Assembly: GCF_901709675.1 (NCBI RefSeq)
Contig: NC_051091.1
Span: 6,108,967 to 6,172,966 of the forward strand
Reading direction: 5' to 3'
Source of the DNA: Syngnathus acus
Taxonomy: Eukaryota; Chordata; Actinopteri; Syngnathiformes; Syngnathidae
DNA length: 64,000 bases
The translations under genes and the position numbers were made by a program. Below the pieces are notes generated by a model that was not told the origin of the DNA, did not search any database, and was given only the letters and a program-made list of their open reading frames with translations. Every line of letters begins with the position of its first letter. Within the stretch, counting starts at the first letter, position 1. Shown one piece after another: positions 37,681 through 50,597 of this stretch.

Positions 37681-40009
37681 CAAGCAAAGCACACAGCATT
37701 TATAATCCAAAATTGTCAACGTTTGTTTCGTTAAAAATAAGTGATGGCATTTGGCTTTCATCTTCGTTTGTGTCATTTGTGTTGTGTTGGCACCCGAATG
37801 GGGAAGAATGGTGGAGGTGTTGCCTAATGTGTTTGTTATAAACATAGTGAGATATAAATTTTGACAACAGGGAGTGGGACTATGTTTACAAAAAAAAAAA
37901 ATCCGTATTAATACTGCAGTTCTGAGTTGAAATTTAATAAGTCTTGACCTGAGTCTTTTGAGTGCATGAGGGAGATCCTATAAAGCTACTCAGGTAAGCA
38001 ACGACAAGGATGTGGTAGCGGTGTATTCTCAGTAGGTTGATGGAGATGTGATGCGTGCATTGTTGTGTTAGCCCTGAAGCACATTCAGTCCCAATTAGCA
38101 AGCACGCTCCACCGCAAGGTTGTCTTTGGCGGGGATCCATGCCGACCAATAATTCATTTACGGTTACACATCTTCCGGAGCGCTAAAGGACTTAAAGGTT
38201 GGGCAGGGCTCTTGCAGGGCCACTTAGTGGGAACATAAGTTGCATATATTTTCGCTTTAAATGGCTGCTGTGCAGAGCGATCCCTTTGCGCGCTAATAAT
38301 TAAAATGTCTGCCTGTTCACCTTGCTACATTCTTAAATTCTAATCCTCGACTATTCCTGTTTATCTTTCTATTGATTCAAGGGACACCTTTAATAGGCTG
38401 GAAGTCAATGCTTTTGTCTTTTTGGAGTGGGTTTCCTATCGATCCTTCACAATTTGTCCTCTGTGCTCAAGATGGATGAAAAGAGACCTTAATCCCAAAT
38501 AAGATATCAAAGTGGCAACCAGGGGCACAAATATTTGCACGAGTAAACCCGGGGGTTGGCGTAGTAGTTGTGGTCTCCCTTCTAAATCTGTCTTACAGAG
38601 AGTTTGTCACATAAAGTGCTTCGCGATGCTCCCGGATGCAAATAAAATTAGGCCCTATGTGGACACGCAGACCAAGTGTGAAACATCTGTATGGCGTAGT
38701 CGTCATTGCAGTTGGAAAAGGCTTGTTAAAGCTTCCCTAATCTCAAAGACATCTGCTTTTCCAACAAGTATAATTGTCTCCCTATGGATAATGTCTTTCT
38801 ATACTTTAAGTAAGCTTTTCCCGCAGATGGCCCCTCTGTTTTTTTATGCGTTCTGTCTCGGTGACTGTCGCAACTCACGCAATCGACACAGTTGGTCTTT
38901 TATTTGTTGCCATCATCAAGTGTGCACCAGAACATTATTTTCTAAGAAGTAACAACCCATTCAAATAATCGTCAGGTAATTTGCGACGCGTACGTCGCAG
39001 TCTATTAAAACAACAATAGATAACCTTCCATGTGGGCGATGGAGGACGGTGGGAGACTTGCAAAAACAGATGTTCAGAAAACAAATATGTTTATAAATAA
39101 ATGCTGGCATGTTCATTATAACTAGGCACAGGTTTGACACACCTGGAGGGGAGACAAGTCAACATTTGGCCGGTTTGCGGCTACTTTGGATGTTTTCTGA
39201 ACAAACATTTCGGAAGGTATGCTTTCAATTTGCTGTGTGGAAGTGCGCCATCTTAAATACACTGAATAATAATAAAATAAATAAATAAATACAATAAAGT
39301 ATATTAAATAAAATATTATTATATAAATAAGAAATATTAATTTTAAAAAAGGCAGGCAAAATTACTAGTTGGAATAATACTTATGTACTTGTGGTTATAA
39401 GTATTGTGACACATACAATCTACTCACTCAATTTATGCATCGTCAGCAATAATGACAACATATTTATATTTCTTCAAATATGCACTATATTGGTTTTCTT
39501 CTCTGGATCTCCCTCCATGAAGAATTACAAGGTATTGCTTATTCAAGTTTCAAAGTCAACTGCAGTAAACAATAAAGATATTTTTTAGGTCCCTGGGCCA
39601 CTTGCTCCTGTCATCTCTGTATCTTTGTTGTCTCCCGTTTCCATGCATGGCATGCTGGAGACCAGCAAATGTGTTTCTTCCTTTTCTCACGAGATAGACC
39701 ACAGAGAAAATCTGCCAGTGCTCCAAACACGAAAATGTTATATTTGGACACAGCCCAGATGTTGAGACTTGTGCTTGACTCTTGATAAATGGGCTTTTGT
39801 TATTTAATTAAACCTTTGAAAAGTTGTTTTGTTTTCTCTCTGTCGCTCTCAATTGTATGAGAAACAATTTCTCCCCCTCGGAAGTATCATGTAGACAGAA
39901 ATGGACTCATCAACTGGAGGGTCTTGTTTGTTTTTTTACAAAAACAATATATGATAACCAGTTATAAGTCCCCCCACATCATTTTTAGGCTACACAAATA
40001 AGTGTGGTG

Positions 40010-40215
40010 ATGAATTATGGATATGATCCTGGAGATAACATTGGCCCCCTAATTGCATGCCATCATTACTACGTTGAAACTAGTCCCCGTGTTCCCTTAA
40101 TGTAATTACACATCCCTAATTGTCCCGTTATTAGCCTGCTTAATTATTCACAATAGCGAGCCTCTAATTGGCACAGGACCACAGCCTGTTGTCATTTAAT
40201 CTCTGTCTTAAAGGT
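40010..40215. promoter_or_regulatory. Candidate conserved noncoding island in intron 2
   Basis: Two hundred bases with evenly spaced TAATTG, TAATTA and ATTAG cores (for example CCCCCTAATTGCATGCC near 40045 and CTGCTTAATTATTCAC near 40137) and no simple repeat. This is the most enhancer-like texture in intron 2 by eye. A cross-species alignment would decide. Confidence 0.35.
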
Positions 40216-40339
40216 ATATTTTGGCTTTACATTTGTTTCAAAATCAGGAGCATTCTGTTGGATGATGTCAACATTTCACTGAACTAATGACGATGACAGT
40301 GAACAGTTTGTGGCAGACACTTTTTTTTTGTCAGAGGAG

Positions 40340-40540
40340 ATGGTTGTGCCCCAGAAATGTCAATGAAAAGCATGCTTGGATGCATTTGGTGTAGAAGAAC
40401 TTGCGAGCGCTGACATCAAGCCCATCAAACACCTTAAGATGAACTATAACAGAGATGGTGAACCAACATCAGTACGCTGCCTTTGACCTCACAAATGTCA
40501 ATTTGGATGGATGGACAAACACTAGCACACTGCTTGTAAA
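40340..40540 (+). pseudogene. Tc1-like transposon relic (3' transposase region)
   Basis: The nucleotide order GTTGTGCCCCAG, then TTTGGTGTAGAAGAACTTG, then CCCATCAAACACCTTAAGATG, then CCAACATCAGTA and TTTGACCTCACAAATG follows the 3' end of a Tc1-type transposase gene common in teleosts. There TTTGGTGTGGAAGAACTTG, CCCATCGAACACCTTTGGGATG and CTGACCTCACAAATG appear in the same order (recalled, not searched). Frame is lost through many changes and TGG of HLWDE is destroyed, so the copy is dead. Confidence 0.65.
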
Positions 40541-41034
40541 ATTTTGCTTGCTATGTAGAATACATCCTTGATTTTTGAATTCATTGTGTGTGTTGTATTT
40601 GGTGCTAGCCAGGTGTTTCTTATTTTCTTCTGCACAATGAGGATGCACTGTTATCATTTTGAGACACCATTTTCTTTAGCGCTGCTACTCCATCACGCTT
40701 CTGCTATAATTTTCATACATTTTAGTAATCCCATCTCATCCACTCTTCCACAGTGTTTCACTCCTTCTTGTTTCCGTCAGACCTGACCCCCCCGCTCTAA
40801 AAATGTCTTCCCTTTTCTTGTTGCACTTCCTCTATCTCTCAGCTTCACTAAGCATTCACCTGTCCACCCCACACAGCATATCTCCCCACCTTTCCCCTTC
40901 ATCCCTCCGCCGGTACCCCACCACACTGCATCCCATCAAGAGCTTCTTATCGTTCTTCCTTTCTGCATTTGCATCATTCTCACTTTTCACTCTCTCAAAC
41001 TCTTTACTGACATAAAATTTTCTTTTTCGTTCTC

Positions 41035-41138
41035 ATCTCTCTCTTTTTCGCTCTCTCTCTCTTTCTCTCTCTCTTTTTCTTTCTCTTTCTCTTTCCCTCT
41101 GTCTTTCTTTCTCTCTCTCTCTCGCTCTCTCTCCCTCC
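41035..41138 (+). repeat. CT-rich low-complexity tract
   Basis: About 100 bp of CTCT, CTTT and occasional CTCG units. It reads as GA-rich on the minus strand. Confidence 0.9.
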
Positions 41139-41338
41139 GAGGCGTTTAATTAGGCGTAGGGCTATGTGTCACAGAGAGCGAGGGATAGAGAGAAAGCGAA
41201 AGAGTTGCTATCTAGAGCAAGCAGAGCAGCCAGTATAGACTCTTGTCCTCTTCTCCTGTTCTTTTTTTTTTTTCTCCCTCCCCTCCCTTTGGCCTGGGCC
41301 AGCCATAATTACCATGCTCATTAGCAGAGGGAAGATGT

Positions 41339-41352
41339 GGGGGGGGGGGGGG
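41339..41352 (+). repeat. Poly-G tract
   Basis: Fourteen G residues, followed by further G-runs (to about 41395) that together could form a G-quadruplex. Confidence 0.9.
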
Positions 41353-41584
41353 ACAATCGGGGGAGTTGGGGGAGGACAGGTGAGAAGGTTGGGGGATCAT
41401 CTAACAGTGAATGTTCACGTAGGAGCTGAGTGGTTGACTAGGGAGTTGTCAATTAACTTGCTCTTTGGGATGTGCAAATAAAATCCTACAATGGCCCAAA
41501 ATCTTTATATACGTATACTGATATACAAATTATTTGTAGTTTTTGAGCGAGTGAGTTTTCTTTTCATTTTGTCTCCGTAGACAA

Positions 41585-41940
41585 TCCAAAATATGGTCCG
41601 GGGGCCATTTCCGGCCCACCATTCATTTTCTCGGAGCCCTCAGCATATACTAGAAAAACTAACATTTGACACCATTTGTTGACACCTATTGCTGTTGTGA
41701 CACCCACAATTACTATGAATAAATTAGACAGAATACATCTTTTCTAGAGATGCAAAATAACTTTGTAATGCCTAAAAAATGACGTTTTTCACTTTCAAAA
41801 ACAGCTTCCCTTAACTTTCTGCTGTCTGTGTCAAGGTCTAAAAATGGTCATTTTATGACCAATGACTCTTGCTTTAATTCTGAATGTCAACATTTACTCA
41901 GGGCAATAGCGGATCTATTCTCGTGTGATACGGGACTGTG
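41585..41940. mobile_element. Possible dispersed-repeat relic (GGCCCACC family)
   Basis: AAAATATGGTCCGGGGGCCATTTCCGGCCCACC resembles in pieces a common vertebrate and fish repeat that reads GTGGCCCGGGGGCCATTTGCGGCCC. The following 300 bp are AT-rich and unrecognised. The GGGCC/GGCCC core is itself palindromic. The call is from memory and weak. Confidence 0.35.
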
Positions 41941-42573
41941 AAAAACCCCAACCTGTTTGTTTCATTATTTTTAATGGGTGTTCAAAAGCCCCCAAAAAAT
42001 GCGAAAATAGCTCTAATCTATAATTGCCTAACCCGAAAAGTCCATTCATCTTCATCATCACATCATGAGAGTGTTCATTAAAGGCCACAAACGCAGAAAC
42101 AGTAAGTAAAAGTAGTTTTACATCCTGACATGCTGCGAGCTACACGACACAAGGTTATCTTCTGAGACTGGATTATTAGTTTTTTTGCCTAATGAGTTTG
42201 TCTTGCTTATGGAACACACAAGCACAATTTCAGCTCTCTAATTTCTCAGGGAAAATGTTGCGGTGGCAGGTGGGGATGATTCAGTGCTGATCTGCTCCCC
42301 ATGCGAATAGACTGTCTAATCCTTCAGGTACTTGCCTGTTTGTTGACACTTAAGCGTTGTTAATGAGTGCTTGTAGAGAAAGAGGCGAGCGAGAGAAGCG
42401 CCGCAAAGTAGGACAGCCTCGATACCGTGCGATGTTACGTTTGCACGCGGCTTGCCAAATGCACATGTAGTTCTGGCTTGTGTCAAGTGTGCTGATGCAC
42501 ACACCTTACAAGCTTGCTCAGGCAAGGGGCCAAGAGAGCAGCTTCATGCGGCGAGAGCTCTTTGGCCGCTTAG

Positions 42574-42588
42574 CCCCCCCCCCCCCCC
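42574..42588 (+). repeat. Poly-C tract
   Basis: Fifteen C residues followed by CCCCCAACCCC-type sequence. Confidence 0.9.
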
Positions 42589-43214
42589 AACCCCCAACCC
42601 CTTGCATGGCTCACATTCCCCTTTTTCATTGTTTGGTATTTTTTAAAACATTTGGACTTCTCATTTTGACTGTTAACTTTGTCTTAGTCACGTATAAGGA
42701 AAAACTTCATGTGGCTCTTCTTTTTTTTCACATGTACTCATTATAATCCTTCTATTGGAAAGTCATCTTACACTCTGTTATATAGACTGTTGCAAGAATC
42801 ACTGTGAAGGGTGAGGAAGAAAAAAAAAAAACGATCTGAGCCCTTAGGCTAATGACTTCTCAGAAGTCAGTCAATTAAGAGTGCAATCAGTGTGACACGA
42901 TTGGAGGTGTTGGTTCAAGCTGCCCTGCCCCATGACTGATCCTGAACCACGACCCACGCAAAAAAGAACTCCTACGATTAAGAATTGTTGACTTGCAGCA
43001 GAAAGGCTCACTAAATTATCTCCAAAAGTCTCAATGGTCATCAGTTCATGGTAAAAGAAAATGTCTTTAAGTTCAGCACCGTTGCTCGTCTCCTCAGGAC
43101 CGGCCTTCCTGTAAGAACGACTCGAAGAGCAGGCCACGGAATGCTCAATGAGTAGCGAAAAATATCTGCAGTGGGAGTTGAACAACCTAAGCCTTATTTC
43201 AGCACCCATCCCTC

Positions 43215-43345
43215 CTTTCTGATATAAAACTTGAGGTAAATAACTCATTAATTACCACTTAACACCACGTAATGATTTATTTCCGTCATCATGAATTATC
43301 ATCCTGGCCACTGACATTAATGGGCACTGACTAGCGCAGTTTGGA
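43215..43345. promoter_or_regulatory. Candidate conserved noncoding island in intron 2
   Basis: Contains AACTCATTAATTACCAC, GTAATGATTTATTTCC, ATGAATTATCATCC and ACATTAATGGG within 110 bp, an exceptional density of homeodomain-like cores in non-repetitive sequence. It is called from texture only. Confidence 0.35.
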
Positions 43346-44540
43346 TGAGAAATTGCACAAAATGTGTCTTACTACAGGAAGGAGTATTCCCAGCTCTTTG
43401 GTTTTTATCGAGCGTTGGGAAGAACATAAATCTCCTGCAGCATTTACTTAAAGCGGATCAACTGAGATAGACAGTTTTCCTAGCATCACAGGAAAAAGGC
43501 TAGCGTAAAACTATATGGCAGAGTTGTAATTTTATCACATATGTAATATATACAGCGTATAAATCTCAGTCCACAGTTGTGGTATGTGCTCCACTTAATA
43601 GGATTACACCTGTCCTGGTGTGACACAGCTATTAACCCCACATCTCTGTTTCCTTCAATATCAGCAAAGACACGGCATTGATGCGTCACTTCCAATTATT
43701 GTGATTTTAATTACTATTTGAAAAAATATTGGCTTCTGCGTACACAGTGAATTCCTCCCTATGTGTGAGTTGGCCAGCGCTCGATCAGACGACATAACCT
43801 CTCGATCTGGTTTGATTTACCATGTCAGGGAAAAAAATCAAATCAGCCTATGACTTCAAGAGAAAGGACAAATATATCTCAGATTTGCCGGTAATCACAG
43901 GGCGTGTCCGCGAAAGTGAAAGTTGTCGTCAAGATATTTTGTTATGGTGCTCAGTCAATCACTCACACAACTGTTTCACGACCATCAACTGGCTTCTCTA
44001 AACTGTAAATGTGATACAGCACATGGCCCGATCTGCAACTATATAGCCAGTGGGGGTCAGTCGGTGCCACAGGGGGCGCCGCAGTGCTTTTTGTGCCCAG
44101 ACTTGGCTCCCTCAGGGGAGTAGCAGGCTTTCACCACATGGGCCACCTCAACTTTATTAGATTAGACTGTGTGCCGCCTCTGGTTTGTAACTCCATTTTC
44201 CCAATGCTGCACATTTAAGAATAGATCAAGCTTGGTCCCAGGCCCACCCGTCACTGCCTAATTTCCCAGCAGCCTCAACTCCAGGATAAAAAGTTGACTT
44301 GACAGCAAGGAGGTAACTGTTAAGGAGAAAATGGAAATGGACCTTGCTCTTTCTTACCTGGTGGATTTTTGCATTTAAGTTAATTTCTTTGATTTTTTTT
44401 TTTTTTTATTTCTGCTACCTTAGGTCTTACTGGAGCTCTGTTATGACTTAGCAGATCTTCAGATTGGAACGTGACCTCCTCTCATCCACTTTAGTGAGAC
44501 AGCAAGCTTAATGCGGCCCGGGACGGTGACATTCTGTTGA

Positions 44541-44560
44541 ACCGAGAGTTCAAGCAGCCG
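44541..44560 (+). repeat. 20-bp exact repeat shared with the celf4 3' UTR
   Basis: ACCGAGAGTTCAAGCAGCCG occurs here in intron 2 and again exactly at 63908-63927 in the 3' UTR. The flanks on both sides differ. An exact 20-mer of mixed composition is not expected twice by chance in 64 kb. Confidence 0.85.
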
Positions 44561-45987
44561 GAGGTTGTATATCATTCAGCGCAACCTGTCGGCTAATCAC
44601 AAATTACAGCCACCCTCTCCTAGGCCCGGATCCACTTCTCTCCGCAGGGAAGCGGGGGCCAAGGAGAAGAATACTAGCCCCTGCCAAGTGCCCCCCCTCC
44701 AACACCCACGACGGGGTGCTTATAAATCGGCATCCTCACAGATAGGTCAAGGTTTTGATTTGGTCGTGACCTTCGTCCATAAATCTGAATGATGTAGGCT
44801 GTTGGTTCAACTCGAAGATAGGACACACTTCCCTCGCTTTCCGTCTCCTTTGCTGACTCTTTCTCTCTCTCCTCCGCATGGCTTTTTAAGTTCCCGCCGC
44901 AGCCCCCGGTCCTACGAGGCTTTATAACAGGCTGGGAGCGAGCGAGCAAGAGAGAGAAAGAGAGCCAGAGATGGCGAGAGGGTGAAACAGGCAATCAATA
45001 AATCAATATGTTTTGCGCCACTAAGCTAGGGTAAGCTCACTCTCTCAAAGCTGCCGGTGCATGTACACACACACACACGCATACACTCACTTACCATTCC
45101 AGCAAATTTCTTTCAACACACACACAAACAAACAAATGAAAGCCCAGGACAGAATGTCCCTTGCCAAAAGACATTTTGTTGTTTTAGGGACTTGCTTTTT
45201 CTCTCTCGCTCTCGTTCTATTTCCTGTTTTGGATCATTAAGCCATTGATTTTTGTTTCAAGTGGTAAGTGGTGGTGCAAACCACCCCTGGGAGCTGGCTG
45301 AAAACCTCAACAGAGGAGTTTCTCGAGTTGTGACAGGCCAGTCCCAAGAGCCACCGGGTCCTCTTAACTCTGCAGTGGGGGGGGGAGATATTGCCAGAAA
45401 TCAGTCATTTGGCCTCACTACTGTATTCCTCAGTCACTTGGGTTGTCTCTCAACTTGGATGGCTATAGATTTTTTTTCCCCCTACTCCCTTGTCTTGGCA
45501 GATGGGGAGAATTTTAAATGATGGCAAGAGTATAAATGGTCTGTTCTTATAGCCACTATGTGGATGATTTTTTAGGTATGTGGGGGTTGTGAGGGTCATG
45601 GAAGGGAGAAGCGAAGATACGGTGCCATGCAGTAGCAACTCTCGCTGGCCAACAGCCAGTAAGATATTACGGCCAGATATATCGTAACACAGATGGATGC
45701 ACTCAGCCTAAAGAGGCTGACATATTGGCTAGCGCTGTCATAAGAATGACATAATACCGAGCCTGACAGGTAATGAAAATAAAGGCAGCGCCACTGCTGA
45801 GTTGCATAAGCGGCGTAACGTTGCCGTACAGACTAAAATATTGGCCCTGACGTGCGGGATGTCCTGCCTGTGCGGAAATTTCTCAGGGTGGTGGGATGTT
45901 TGAGGGGGTTGACATTTGGAAGTGGAAGTGAAACTGCATGCAACTCCCTAATGGCCTGAGCTGGAGTTAACATTATTTCAGTATATA

Positions 45988-46109
45988 CGGCCCCTTCCAA
46001 AAGTATTGGAACGGTTGTTTTGGATGAAATTGGATGCTATTTATTTTTTGATTTGAAACCCAAATATCTGCTCCAATAAAAGCTGCTCCAATAATTTTGG
46101 AAGGGTCCG
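45988..46109. mobile_element. MITE-like element with 23-bp terminal inverted repeats
   Basis: The 122-bp element begins with CGGCCCCTTCCAAAAGTATT (45988 on) and ends with a segment (46087-46109) whose reverse complement matches the first 23 bases at 21 positions. CTTCCAAAAGTATTGGAACG-type tips are familiar from Tc1/mariner-derived MITEs in fish. The left flank carries TA, the usual Tc1/mariner target. The right flank is AA, so the duplication is not perfect. There is no coding capacity. Confidence 0.75.
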
Positions 46110-46123
46110 AACATTGTGCAGTA

Positions 46124-46312
46124 CATCTTGTCTGTGAAAACATTTTATATATTCTATATATTTTTATTATATATATTTTATGTATTTCATCTTGTCCGTG
46201 AAAACATTTTATATAATTTTATTATATATTTTTTTATGTATTTTATATTTTTTACATATTCTTGTAGTTTTTTATATATTTATATTTTATATATTATTCT
46301 GGTGATATATAA
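46124..46312 (+). repeat. Tandem duplication and AT-rich tract
   Basis: A 28-bp segment starting CATCTTGTCTGTGAAAAC at 46124 recurs with a single change at 46188, giving a 64-bp tandem duplication. The rest is TATAT/TTTTAT low-complexity sequence. It lies 14 bp downstream of the MITE-like element. Confidence 0.8.
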
Positions 46313-47779
46313 GCGCCATTAAATGATTAGTTGGCTGAAATGTCTGTCACTGTCAACATTCAGCATAGGGAAGCATTTCTGTTTTTCAACGCCACTTGAA
46401 TTTTTTTTTAACTGTGCAATTTATTGATATTTCTCCTTTGGGGGAAGTATTCCATGATTAATACCCCAGTTTTCATTAAACAAATTGAACTTTTGCATTA
46501 TGTGGCAACTTCATATAGATATGTTACTCTGCATTTCATTTGAATGCATCTCAGCGATCCGCGCTGAATCGATATGCTCTCCCCTGTCGGAGAAAACGGG
46601 AATACAAATCCAGCCTGACAAGTTCTCCCTTGAGAAAGCACGCAATCATTCAAACGTGGAAAGTTGTAATTGTGCTTGCTGCTTTTATTTATTCTTGAAC
46701 AGAATTAAATCCAGAATCACAAAGAAACTACTGTTACGTTTCATTCATATCAAGAAATGAAGCGATTTTTTTTTTTTTTTGCTTTCTTATATGGCTTGAA
46801 ATTGGCTTCGGTTAAGAGTTGTAATAGCCAGTGAGATCGGATGCAAGACTTTTTCTGCCCTTGCAAAGATCATCCCCGATCATAAATGTTTTGTTAAAGA
46901 TCCCTTTCACAATGTGAACTGAGCAATTATTATATATCTCTTTTTTTTTTTTTTTAATTCAGCTCCCAGCATCTTTCCCATTATATTTTAGCCCCCTTCA
47001 TCATTTCTATTCATTCCCAGGCCCTCCTTTGAAATGAAATTCAGCAGGTGATCCCATACCGTTTCAATTTGAAGCAAGATTTCTTTCATTATCAATGAAA
47101 TCACATTTCCCCCTCCTCCTCTTTCCCCTGGAATGAACCTCGTAGAGCGGCGACATCAAAACTCTTCCTCCACTCTTCTTGCCGTTCCTCTCATCCTCAA
47201 CCCAACCTTCCACTTGCAGCAGGGCTGGAAATTAAAAAGAGCACATCACGCAAAAGATGAAAGCGAGAACGATGGAATACAATAAATGAGAGGGATGCAT
47301 GTTTTCATGTCAATCCTCCTCATCTCGTTCACAACAGATTTAGCTTTGTGTTGACTCAGCGGGGTGCCTGTTGTAAAGACTGCCAAAGCACGAGATGGAA
47401 ATCTTGTCATATCCGCCACTGTTTACTTCGTAATCATGGCAACAAACTGCCAAATATTGTGATGAAGTCGCTTAAACTGCATAGATTTGTAGTTAAGATG
47501 CTTCTGTTGATTTCACTTTAACTTCTAATACCCAACATAAAAAGTTTATGGAAACACAAACTTACATTGTAAGTTTGTAGTAATACATTTTTCTTTCTGC
47601 ATTGAGAAAAACAATTAAGTTTGATGAATGTCAATGTGGTGGAATTGTTGTGTGCTGAGTAAAAATTGACAGCATGCAAAGACGTCACATTGTGCCGTGA
47701 GTCAGATTGATGGCTATCATATAAACTGCTTAACCCATTTATTTTTAGAACCAAATCAGCTGTTAAAAAGGTCGTTCTG

Positions 47780-47791
47780 CCCCCCCCCCCT
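47780..47791 (+). repeat. Poly-C tract, short
   Basis: A run of about eleven C residues in intron 2. It has no other content of note. Confidence 0.8.
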
Positions 47792-50053
47792 CAGCTACAG
47801 ATTTATGCCGCTATGTGATCTTGTCATGGTACTCTCCGCCTCCTTCAATCAATGTGCAATCTGATCTTCCGAAGGCTGTGGCCATCTTTGCCTTTTTTGG
47901 CGGTTCTGTTCCGTTTTCACGCTACGCTGGCTTTGCCTCGGCTTTCTTGAGCCTTCAGAACGATGATGTACATGCACGTCTCAAAGTGAAAACTGGAGCC
48001 TACCAAGTTCTAATGTTGCAATAGCAAGTTTGCGTTTATGGATGCAATTATTCACATGGTTAAGATGAATCGTGGTTGTTTTCTTCCGCTATTTTTGCAT
48101 GTGCATGCGTTTTGAAGAATCTTTCCTAATGCACATTCCTTTCAAGTCGGCTTTTATCGTTTTGTAACTGTTCCGCATTACAGTTGAGCATCTCATGAAT
48201 ACTCTAGCGGCAATTGTGGGAAAAGCCTCTCATCATCTGTGATGGCTTCAGAGGAGAACAAAAGTTGTGCGAAGCTCAAAGTGGAAGCAGAGTTCACAAT
48301 ATGACAGTGCTGAACTTGTTTTTCTTTTTTTTTTTTCTTTTTTTAATTCATTAGATAAGTGAAAAGCAAAAAGCCAGTGATGGAACGCCAGTAAGAGCTG
48401 TGATTTATGTTCTGTGCTGGAAAGAGAAAAGTAGAATTTATGGCTTTCTCATCTGGTCTAATCTTCACTATATTCTGCAAAGCCCAGGCGATGCGGTGAG
48501 CTTAGAGGCTGAAAATTGTCCTCTGCTTTCGTTCTCCAGTTAGCTTTTCCTTTTTTCTTCTTCTTTCTCTTCCTCTCAATTACTAGCCAACTCTATCACA
48601 TTTCGTCCTTGTAGTTTGTTCCCTTGCAAGTGTATCCTACATACGCTCCAGCACCTAGACGTACACACGCTGAGGTGCACACACACACACACACCCTGAA
48701 GCTTACGACTCCTGTAATCACACACGCGCAGGTGCGCTTTGCTCACGCACGCACACACAGAAAGTGCGAGCTTGCCGAGCCCCCTCAGCGACACCTTCAT
48801 TCTCGCACCAATTTTCTCACACTTTTTCATTCTCTGCGTCTTTGCCTTTTTCTTTCTCTCGCCGCCTCGCTCGGCACCTCCGCCCTCATCCGCCTCCGCA
48901 CATAGATCTTTTCTTTTTATAGTCGACGCTATAGGCCGGCAGAGTTGTTGATTGCGAGGTGCCGCACGTCTAATTATGTAACCATTGGCAATAAGGCTGT
49001 GTTGTTTGTGAGAGCGAGTGTGTTTTGCTCCACAGCCTATTTGTTTCTTAACCCACCACTCTCCTCCATTAGCTGTGTCTCTTCGAGTGCAACAGGGATC
49101 AAGCGATGGTCAGAGAGACACCTTTGCTCTGTTCTTAGCTAGCCGAGTCTGATGTCAATCATTTCCATGCATTTGAATTGAAACCAGACAATTCATCACT
49201 TTGTGTATTTAAAACAATATTCCCATGAATGCTCAATCAGGTTGTAAAATTGATTTTGTAATCAATCATCTCATCGGCTGTGTTGTTGAGCTACTTCCAG
49301 AAACCATCTTGATGAAGGAACAAGTAACGATCAGAGAAGTCGGACAGACAGACTTGCCTCCTTTTGTGATCTGGCGGTGTTTCCTTTTTATCCGCCTTTA
49401 TGGAGACACACTGATGTGGGAGCAGCAGCATGGAGCGAGCAGCAGCATATGCAAGCAGGCCCACAATATAGCCATGGCTGCATTTTTCATTCACTGTTGC
49501 GCTGAGACAATGACACCTGAAGTACGTTATTTGTGTCGAGTCGACTGTATCATTTTGTTTTGAGCACAGTCAATGTAGAAAATTCTGCTTCACGGAGATA
49601 AGATGTTGGAAGTGGCAACGAGGTATTCATAAAAGTCTTTATTGTCTCATAAGCTAGCCTGGGGCCAAGAGTTGCCTTGAAAACGTAACTTAGTTACTGT
49701 ACTCATTACTTGACTAAGTTTGTTATTTTATTAGCTACATTCAACAGATGCCGACAAATATTCACAAACCTTAAGTGAACTCTATTGAAAACACTAGTTG
49801 GTGACATCATTTGATGCTTTGACATTAATAATGTCATCTGATGCTTTGAATGGCGTCTTTGGAGGAATATGTGTCACATTCAGTTCATCGCCACGTCAAG
49901 TCTATCTGCTGTGTGATGAGGCGATGCCATTCCATTCGACACTTCTTGTGCATGGATAATAAAAAATAAAAAGTCTTGCCGTCTTGCACTAGTTGATTCC
50001 AGTTCCATTAGTCACATTAAGGCTCGTTTCTCTCTGCGCACTGCAGAGGTGCA

Positions 50054-50069
50054 GGGGGGGGGGGGGGGG
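50054..50069 (+). repeat. Poly-G tract
   Basis: Sixteen G residues in intron 2, a possible G-quadruplex or assembly-length problem. Confidence 0.9.
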
Positions 50070-50526
50070 TGCTCCAAATACTTCTGGGACTTGATTGGTT
50101 GCAGCACAGTGTTGCATTTTTATGAAAAGTGTTTACAATATAATTTTTTGTGTCAATCCTGCCTCAGACTGGTTAAGCTTTATCCCTCCATACATGGCAA
50201 ACAGGGTTGCGCAATCATTATTTATCACAAGAAAAAAAAATACATGGATACTTCCTCACATAGTAGACCTAAAACATATTTCAAAACATTTACAACAGAC
50301 TTAAAATACAAAAGCCAAGTAAGGATAACAATAAATTAATAGACAGTAGCTACTGTTTAAGAAGGGAGAGTAGCAGCAGCAGCAGTCAACTGCAGCATGT
50401 AAAACAGACAGAGCAAGTTGTGACAATAGCAGAGGAGGAATATTATGAAGGCAGCCCTCCTTGCTTCCCCAGAGACTTCCATGGAGTGCTTTCTCACTGT
50501 GATAATGAAATGACCTGGCCTGCACT

Positions 50527-50597
50527 GCTTCTCTCTCTCTCTGTCTCTCCCTCTCTCCCTCTCTTTCGCTCTCCCTCTCTCCCTCTCTTTCTTTCTC
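50527..50597 (+). repeat. CT-rich low-complexity tract
   Basis: Seventy bases of CTCT, CCCT and TTTC units. Confidence 0.9.
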
